Both the position numbers and the translations under genes were made by a program. A DNA stretch of 10,985 nt from an uncultured Neomegalonema sp. (lineage in GTDB: Bacteria > Pseudomonadota > Alphaproteobacteria > Rhodobacterales > Rhodobacteraceae), in contig CALGNW010000154.1 of NCBI GenBank assembly GCA_937958345.1, positions 1 to 10,985 of the forward strand. The letters run 5' to 3'. Shown here piece after piece: positions 6,266 through 10,985 of this stretch (its first letter is position 1; each line of letters begins with the position of its first letter). The notes beneath the pieces were generated by a model, which saw only the letters and a list, made by a program, of their open reading frames with translations, was not told where the DNA came from and made no database searches.

Positions 6266-7240
6266 ATGCACCTGATCGACAATCTGCAATATGCCAACTG
6301 GTCCGAGAAAATTTTCCGCCAGATGCGCGAGGGCGGGGTTGATGCTGTGCATGTCACCATCGCCTATCACGAGATGTTCCGTGAGACGGTTGCGAATTTC
6401 GAGCAATGGAACCGCTGGTTCGAACGCCACCCCGATCTGATCGTTCAGGCCCGCACCGGCGATGATGTGAGGCAGGCGAAACGCGACGGGCGCACCGCCA
6501 TCATCTTCGGCTTTCAGAACCCGTCGCCCATCGAGGATGACATCGGCCTTGTCGAGATTTGCCACACCCTCGGCGCGCGGTTTATGCAGCTGAGTTATAA
6601 CAACCAGTCCCTGCTTGCGACGGGCTGTTACGAGGCCGAAGACCCCGGCATCACCCGCATGGGCAAGCAGGTCATCAAAGAGATGAACCGCGTCGGCCTC
6701 GTCGTCGATATGAGTCATTCGGCGGACCGCTCGACACTGGAAGCGATGGAAATTTCCGAGCGCCCCATCGCGATCACCCATGCCAATCCGTCGTTCTGGC
6801 ATCCCGCGCTGCGTAACAAGTCCGACGACGTGCTCAAGGCGCTGGCGGCCTCGGGCGGGATGCTGGGTTTCTCGATGTATCCCCATCACCTCAAGGACAA
6901 AACCGCCTGCACGCTGAACAGCTTTTGCGAGATGATCGCGCGCACCGCCGACCTGATGGGCGTGGGCGCAATCGGCCTCGGCTCGGATCTTTGTCAGGAC
7001 CAGCCGGACAGCATTGTCGAATGGATGCGGGTCGGGCGCTGGTCGAAAGAAATCGACTATGGCGAGGGGTCGGCCTCCGACGCCGGTTTCCCGCCGATGC
7101 CGGACTGGTTTCAGGACAACCGCGATTTCGGAAATATCGCGACGGGCCTGCGCGCGGTGGGTTTTTCCGACGAGGAAACCGCCGGCGTGATGGGCGAAAA
7201 CTGGCTGCGTTTTTACGACGACAGTTTCGGCGCGCAGTAA
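6266..7240 (+). CDS. Peptidase M19 (membrane/renal dipeptidase) family protein lacking several metal ligands
   Basis: This is a 324-residue protein with no signal peptide, so it is cytosolic. Family features include GLVVDMSHSADRSTLEAME (144-162), ERPIAITHANP (165-175) and the barrel-end motif AIGLGSDLCQD (235-245). Renal dipeptidase binds two zinc ions through a His-x-Asp near the N-terminus (IDGHND), one Glu, and two later His. Here the later His are kept (H151, H172), but the N-terminal motif reads LIDNLQY (L7 and Y9 where His and Asp are expected), and the Glu position reads GFQN (Q84). A classic binuclear site therefore seems incomplete. A subfamily of M19 proteins encoded in choline/dimethylglycine catabolic loci (for example the Pseudomonas gbd region) has a similar 'NWS..F..M..GG..A' start, as I recall. 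A normal dipeptidase role should not be assumed. The gene is followed by the MFS gene after 100 nt. Confidence 0.85.
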   Translation: MHLIDNLQYANWSEKIFRQMREGGVDAVHVTIAYHEMFRETVANFEQWNRWFERHPDLIVQARTGDDVRQAKRDGRTAIIFGFQNPSPIEDDIGLVEICHTLGARFMQLSYNNQSLLATGCYEAEDPGITRMGKQVIKEMNRVGLVVDMSHSADRSTLEAMEISERPIAITHANPSFWHPALRNKSDDVLKALAASGGMLGFSMYPHHLKDKTACTLNSFCEMIARTADLMGVGAIGLGSDLCQDQPDSIVEWMRVGRWSKEIDYGEGSASDAGFPPMPDWFQDNRDFGNIATGLRAVGFSDEETAGVMGENWLRFYDDSFGAQ

Positions 7241-7279
7241 ATTCCGCGCCCATGCGGCGCACAGGAAAGTGTCTGCCGC

Positions 7280-7321
7280 GCATTCGGTTCTGTGCCATGA
7301 TTGCGGCCCGTAACCGAATGC
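7280..7321. promoter_or_regulatory. 10-bp perfect inverted repeat ahead of the MFS gene (candidate operator)
   Basis: GCATTCGGTT (7280-7289) and AACCGAATGC (7312-7321) are exact reverse complements with a 22-nt spacer. The half-site centres are 32 nt apart, about three helical turns, which suits a dimeric or tetrameric regulator. The right half ends 8 nt before the Shine-Dalgarno of the MFS gene. As RNA it could also form a long-looped hairpin. No regulator gene is visible in the window. Confidence 0.45.
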
Positions 7322-7329
7322 CGCCGAAC

Positions 7330-7333
7330 AGGA
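7330..7333 (+). promoter_or_regulatory. Ribosome binding site supporting the GTG start of the MFS gene
   Basis: AGGA lies 7 nt before GTG 7341-7343. The next in-frame Met is at residue 30, inside the first membrane segment, so the GTG start is favoured. Confidence 0.6.
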
Positions 7334-7340
7334 ATCCCGC

Positions 7341-8546
7341 GTGCAGGATCAGACCCCACAGCATCCGCTGACCCCGACCGGAAAAACCCGCTCGGTGGCT
7401 TTGCTCTGTGTCGCAGAGATCGCGGCGATGAGCCTTTGGTTCGTCTCGGCGGCGGTCCTGCCCGAAATGACCGCCGAGGCGGGGCTGTCAAATGCACGCG
7501 GCGCGGCGCTGTCGACCGCTGTTCAGATCGGTTTCGTGATCGGTGCGCTGGGCTTTGCGGTCCTCGGGCTTGCCGACAGGTTCGATCCCCGCCGGGTTTT
7601 TCTGTTCAGCGGGCTGATTGCGGCGGCGGCAAACGGCTTGCTGCTGGTCACGCCGATTGGCGGGGCCGGTCAAATCGCCCTGCGCTGCGTGACCGGCGCG
7701 GCCCTTGCCGGGGTGTATCCCGTCGGCATGAAAATCGTGGTCGGCTGGGGTTTGAAAGATCGCGGATTTCTGGTCGGGCTGCTGGTTGGGGCGCTGACAC
7801 TGGGGTCGGCGTCACCGCATCTGATTGCGTTGCTCGGCGGGGTCGACTGGCGCATGACGGTCGCCATTGCCTCGCTCGCCTCGGCGCTGGGGGCGTGCCT
7901 TGTGTTGCTGATCGGGCTTGGCCCGCATCACGTCCGCGCGCCAAAGTTCAATCCGCGCGTTATCGCACAGGCATGGACGAACCGTCGGGTGCGCCTCGCC
8001 TATGCCGGATACCTCGGCCACATGTGGGAGCTTTATGCCTTCTGGGCGTGGTGCGCGGCGATTGCGGCGACGTCCTTCGGCGCGGCGGGTCTGGCCTCGC
8101 CCGAGGCGGCGGCGCGCCTGACGGCCTTTTGCGCGATTGCGCTGGGCGGTCTGGCCTGTGTGCCGGTCGGCGCGCTGGCGGATCGAATCGGAAAGGCCCG
8201 CGCTGCACAGGCGATGATGATTGTCAGCGCGCTGGCGGGCCTCGCCTCGGCGCTCAGCTTCGGCGGGCCGGTCTGGCTGTTTGCGGCGGCGATTATCCTC
8301 TGGGGCGTGTTTATCATACCGGATTCGGCCCAGTTTTCCGCGCTGGTTGCCGATGCCGCCGATCCGGCCAGCGTCGGCAGCCTGATGACCTTTCAAACTG
8401 CGCTGGGTTTTGCGTTAACCGCGATAACCGTACAGGCGACGCCGATGCTTGCGGGGGCGGTGGGCTGGCCCGCGACGATGGCCGTCATGGCCCTCGGCCC
8501 GCTTTTCGGGATCGAGGCGATGCGCCGGCTCATCCGTCACACTTGA
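7341..8546 (+). CDS. Major facilitator superfamily transporter
   Basis: This is a 401-residue integral membrane protein of the inner membrane with about 12 hydrophobic segments. It carries the MFS loop motif twice: GLADRFDPRR (76-85) between segments 2 and 3, and GALADRIGKARA (277-288) between segments 8 and 9. Segment 4 holds ALAGVYPVGMKI (121-132), similar to CynX/NarK-type members. The two six-helix halves are separated by the hydrophilic stretch GLGPHHVRAPKF (192-203). The substrate cannot be told; the neighbours suggest an organic solute linked to the M19-like protein or to the two unknown proteins downstream. The GTG start is supported by AGGA. The next gene begins 31 nt after the stop, so the two are probably co-transcribed. 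Confidence 0.9.
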   Translation: MQDQTPQHPLTPTGKTRSVALLCVAEIAAMSLWFVSAAVLPEMTAEAGLSNARGAALSTAVQIGFVIGALGFAVLGLADRFDPRRVFLFSGLIAAAANGLLLVTPIGGAGQIALRCVTGAALAGVYPVGMKIVVGWGLKDRGFLVGLLVGALTLGSASPHLIALLGGVDWRMTVAIASLASALGACLVLLIGLGPHHVRAPKFNPRVIAQAWTNRRVRLAYAGYLGHMWELYAFWAWCAAIAATSFGAAGLASPEAAARLTAFCAIALGGLACVPVGALADRIGKARAAQAMMIVSALAGLASALSFGGPVWLFAAAIILWGVFIIPDSAQFSALVADAADPASVGSLMTFQTALGFALTAITVQATPMLAGAVGWPATMAVMALGPLFGIEAMRRLIRHT

Positions 8547-8577
8547 CCGGCGGCGCATTTTCAGGCGTATCAATCCT

Positions 8578-10275
8578 ATGAAACATGCCAGCAAAACCTG
8601 CGGCGCGACCGGGGCGGCAAAGCGCCCGCCCGAACAGGTCATGCGCCTGCCCAGAATGGGGTCGTTCCACCAGACACGGCTCAGTTTCATGCGCGTTTTG
8701 CTGCGGCGCATGAAGGCGGCTGAATGGACGTTTGACCGTCCGGTCTGGCGGATAAACGACGCCGGTGTCGGCGTTGCGACCTACCGTGCAAAGGGGCCGC
8801 ACCGCACCTATACGCTGGTTGCCTTTGCCCATGATCTTCCCGCCGATCTGCGCTCGGATCGCGTGATTGCCGAGGCGTGGGATTCCACCTTTACACTGTA
8901 CGACGGTGAACCGACCGAGGATGATCTGACCCGACTCGCCGCCCATGTTCCGGTGCAGGAGGCAGGACGCCTTTCGGACAGAGAGCTTGTGCTCTCCCGC
9001 GCCAACCGCTCGGTGCGCCTGTTCGAGCATGTTGTCGACGCCCTTTCGCGGGGCGCACAGCCTGATCCTGCGGTGATCGCGCCCGTCGGATACCTGATGC
9101 GCACGACGGCGGTTTACGGGTCGGGAAAATTCGGCGCGGCGGACCGCGATAAGTGGGCCGACCGTCCCGAGTTTACCGGATCGTTCCAGCCTGAATTGCT
9201 CAGTGTCTGGCTGATCCGGTCCTTTACCCTCGACCTTGCCGAACATATGGCCAAGGCCCGTGCGCCCGGAACCGCCGTAACAATGAAGCCCGCTCTGCGG
9301 CGCAGCATTGGCGTCGGAAACTCGACCGGCCTCGGCATGGCGCCGTTTCTGCTCAACCACCCCGCGCTGATCCACGAATGGATCGACGCCCGCGAAACCG
9401 CGCTGGCGCGGGTGCGGGCGCTGGAGACTGCCTCGGCGGCAGAGACGGCGACTTTCACGGCGCTGGTCGCCCGCGCACAGATCAACGCCGCAGGCTGGCA
9501 CGTTGACCATGCGGGGCAGGCGGCCAAATGTGACGGGCTGCGCGCCGACTTCGACCTGCTGCGCGATCACCTCGGCGGCGATGTCCTTGCGGGTTCGCGG
9601 CCTTGGGACCGCCTCTATCAATGGGCCGAGGCGGCGCTGTCGCTCGAAGGGCAGGAACAGCTTGTGTCCCTGATGCTCGAACCCTACGGCGCGTTGGTCG
9701 ATGATCTGGCGACGGGGATGAGCGCGGACGAATCCGCCTTGGCGCGCATCGACGGCGGGGCGGGCGTCGCGACGCTGAGATCGCAAATTCAGGACATCTA
9801 CGCATGGGCTTTGCCGGTCGATTTCGACGCTCCGGCGGCGCAGGCGCGGCTGTGGTACGTGTCCGAAGAAAAGCTCGAACCCCGTCTGGCCGAACGGTTC
9901 GACGAACCGCTGGAACCCTACGAACAGCCCCTCGCTCCGGCGCGCGATGCCATGCGGGCGCTGGCGGCGCTCGCCGCGTTTCAGGATAACGCCACCGTGG
10001 CCGAGTTCCTCTTGCGCCACCCCGAACACCGCCACACGGTCCGGCGGGTTCAGCTCGCGGTGCGCAAGCCCTATGCGGAAATTCGTGACAACACGATTGC
10101 CGCCGGGATGCTGCCGATTGATCTGCTGCGCTGTAAACTGTCGTTCTTCGGCGCGACCCGTTTTGACCCGCGCAGCGACCGCTGGGTCCGCATCACGATG
10201 TTTCAGGGCGCGCCGTTCCCCGATGAACTCGCGGTTTCCGACCCCGACGACCTTGCGTATCCGCCCCTGACATGA
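8578..10275 (+). CDS. Conserved-looking 565-residue soluble protein of unknown function
   Basis: I cannot assign this protein to a named family. It has no signal peptide or membrane segment and is probably cytosolic. Two stretches look like conserved cores: GYLMRTTAVYGSGKFGAADR (171-190) leading to FQPELLSVWLIRSFTLDLAEHMA (203-225), and RRSIGVGNSTGLGMAPFLLN (241-260) followed by HPALIHEWI (261-269). The GxGxSTGLGMAPF segment looks like a Gly-rich loop that could bind a phosphate or cofactor (inference). The rest is helical with many Asp and Arg. ATG 8578-8580 is chosen as the first start after the MFS gene; its Shine-Dalgarno is poor (AGG 12 nt upstream), and Met22 or Met27 are alternatives. 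The frame is open back to 8449 only because of overlap with the MFS gene. Its TGA overlaps the ATG of the next gene (ATGA), so the two are translationally coupled and probably act together. Confidence 0.8.
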   Translation: MKHASKTCGATGAAKRPPEQVMRLPRMGSFHQTRLSFMRVLLRRMKAAEWTFDRPVWRINDAGVGVATYRAKGPHRTYTLVAFAHDLPADLRSDRVIAEAWDSTFTLYDGEPTEDDLTRLAAHVPVQEAGRLSDRELVLSRANRSVRLFEHVVDALSRGAQPDPAVIAPVGYLMRTTAVYGSGKFGAADRDKWADRPEFTGSFQPELLSVWLIRSFTLDLAEHMAKARAPGTAVTMKPALRRSIGVGNSTGLGMAPFLLNHPALIHEWIDARETALARVRALETASAAETATFTALVARAQINAAGWHVDHAGQAAKCDGLRADFDLLRDHLGGDVLAGSRPWDRLYQWAEAALSLEGQEQLVSLMLEPYGALVDDLATGMSADESALARIDGGAGVATLRSQIQDIYAWALPVDFDAPAAQARLWYVSEEKLEPRLAERFDEPLEPYEQPLAPARDAMRALAALAAFQDNATVAEFLLRHPEHRHTVRRVQLAVRKPYAEIRDNTIAAGMLPIDLLRCKLSFFGATRFDPRSDRWVRITMFQGAPFPDELAVSDPDDLAYPPLT

Positions 10276-10853
10276 GCTGGTCATTGGGCGAGGCGAAGTC
10301 GCTGGCGGTCAAGGCGGCACGGGGCGGGGGCATGCCGTGGGGCATGGCCGAGGAGGCTGGTTTCGCCGTTCACTGGCTCCAGTCATCGGGCATGCCGGGC
10401 CTCGCCGCCCTTGCCGCCTATCTCGAATGGCGCGACGGCTGTCCGCGCGATGTGCATGATCTGTGTCCGGTTGCGCTCGGGACCGCGCTCATGGATGCGG
10501 GCCGCGGCGTTCCCGAAAATCTGGGCACTTTGCGTCAACCGTTGCTGCTCGCGCCTTTCATCGCGGCCTGTTCGCCTGCCGGCATGCGCCTCAGGTGGGG
10601 CGGGGCCGAGGCGATCGTGTCCGAGGCCGGTTTCGTCCGCAAGGCAGGCTCCGCCGACGCCTTTCTGGCTGCCGAGGCGGTATGCACGTCAGGCCGCGCG
10701 GTGGCCGAAGTTGCCGAGGCCGTCACCCGCATTCCCGAATCCGGGGCGCAGGCGATGGACCGCCTCAAGCGCTTCGCAGAACGCACCTACGCCCCCGCGA
10801 CCGAGGCATCGCGCCTCAGCGGGGCGGGCGCAGGCACAACGGATAACGACTGA
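10272..10853 (+). CDS. DUF3726-like protein
   Basis: This is a 193-residue cytosolic protein, rich in Ala and helical. The N-terminus MSWSLGEAKSLAVKAARGGG (1-20), followed by MPWGMAEEAGFAVHWL (21-36), resembles what I recall of the DUF3726 family found in Rhodobacterales, of unknown function. The middle has repeated short strands with Gly turns (about 94-132), and the end is a charged helix followed by a Gly/Ala-rich tail. The start ATG overlaps the stop of the upstream unknown gene by four bases (ATGA). No catalytic motif can be pointed to. The tight coupling points to a partner or accessory subunit of the 565-residue protein. The DUF assignment is from memory of the N-terminal signature. 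Confidence 0.8.
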   Translation: MSWSLGEAKSLAVKAARGGGMPWGMAEEAGFAVHWLQSSGMPGLAALAAYLEWRDGCPRDVHDLCPVALGTALMDAGRGVPENLGTLRQPLLLAPFIAACSPAGMRLRWGGAEAIVSEAGFVRKAGSADAFLAAEAVCTSGRAVAEVAEAVTRIPESGAQAMDRLKRFAERTYAPATEASRLSGAGAGTTDND

Positions 10854-10878
10854 CTCCCTTTCAGGGCCGATCCGCCAT

Positions 10879-10908
10879 ATTCTCGGGCGCGAATCGAACC
10901 GGGAGAAT
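10879..10908 (+). other. Inverted repeat overlapping the ribosome binding site of the last gene
   Basis: ATTCTC (10879-10884) and GAGAAT (10903-10908) are reverse complements with an 18-nt spacer. Two further G-C pairs are possible next to a small bulge. The right arm contains most of the GGGAG Shine-Dalgarno, so folding could hide it. The stem is short, and this may be chance. Confidence 0.3.
10901..10905 (+). promoter_or_regulatory. Ribosome binding site of the right-edge gene
   Basis: GGGAG lies 9 nt before ATG 10915-10917. Another ATG at 10907 is only 1 nt from this site and in another frame, so it is not the start. Confidence 0.65.
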
Positions 10909-10914
10909 GTTCAA

Positions 10915-10985
10915 ATGTTTCGCACCATGCTGCTCGGGCTGGCCACAGCCCTCGGACTAACCGCCGCACAGGCCGCCGACGATCC
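10915..10985 (+). CDS. Start of a secreted or periplasmic protein (cut by window end)
   Basis: Only 23 complete codons are present, reading MFRTMLLGLATALGLTAAQA then ADD. This is a typical Sec signal peptide with a short basic n-region, a Leu/Ala core and an AQA|AD cleavage site. It is preceded by a good Shine-Dalgarno. It follows the DUF3726-like gene by 61 nt on the same strand. The product could be a periplasmic binding protein or another exported protein; the visible part does not tell. Confidence 0.7.
   Translation, partial: MFRTMLLGLATALGLTAAQAADD

Noticed and set aside
7246..7260. GCGCC/GGCGC hairpin after the M19 gene as a terminator
   Set aside because: The stem is only 5 bp and no T-run follows; such GC-rich pairs are common by chance in this genome.
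7301..8581. Second long + frame overlapping the MFS gene
   Set aside because: The other frame gives a 12-segment membrane protein with both MFS loop motifs; this one is Arg/Gly/Cys rich noise.
8530..10284. Open frame of 584 codons on the - strand
   Set aside because: It mirrors the 565-residue gene, which has natural composition, an ATGA link to the next gene and family-like blocks. The antisense frame is Arg/Gly/His rich without a domain.
10885..10905. tRNA-like T-arm (TTCGATTC on the - strand)
   Set aside because: The flanking bases do not form a five-pair T-stem and no acceptor, D or anticodon arm is found around it.

Overview
The window looks like chromosomal DNA from an alphaproteobacterium of the Rhodobacterales type (Paracoccaceae/Roseobacteraceae). 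The evidence is high GC with strong GC3 in all long genes, a DUF2161-type phosphodiesterase next to CreD, a ScsB/DsbD-like disulfide reductase, and a DUF3726-like protein. This assignment rests on recalled family distributions, not on a search.

Region 1 (1-385, + strand) is the 3' end of a gene cut by the window edge; its last residues weakly resemble a CAP/SCP-like domain. It converges on the next gene with abutting stop codons. Region 2 (386-5556, - strand) is a compact block transcribed leftward: DsbD/ScsB-like disulfide reductase, DUF2161 PD-(D/E)XK protein, CreD-like inner-membrane protein, and a secreted NAGPA/phosphodiester-glycosidase-like protein. Gaps are 58 nt and 3 nt, followed by a 14-nt overlap, so an operon is likely. 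Three of the four products belong to the envelope or periplasm, and the last has four cysteines that a neighbouring disulfide system could act on (inference).

Region 3 (5557-6265) is the only AT-richer, loosely packed part. It holds the control region of the dsbD-like gene, a decayed N-terminal fragment of a DDE transposase on the - strand (5671-5817), a small predicted lipoprotein gene with atypical codon use (5892-6140), and a GC-rich hairpin. It looks like an old insertion site.

Region 4 (6266-10985, + strand) carries an M19 dipeptidase homologue lacking three of the usual metal ligands, an MFS transporter, a 565-residue soluble protein of unknown function, a DUF3726-like protein joined to it by an ATGA overlap, and the first 71 nt of a secreted-protein gene. 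The order catabolic-type hydrolase homologue, transporter and two unknown coupled proteins suggests a small-molecule uptake or processing module, but the substrate cannot be read from the sequence. A 10-bp perfect inverted repeat lies just ahead of the MFS gene and is a candidate operator. No CRISPR array, rRNA, tRNA or intact mobile element was seen.
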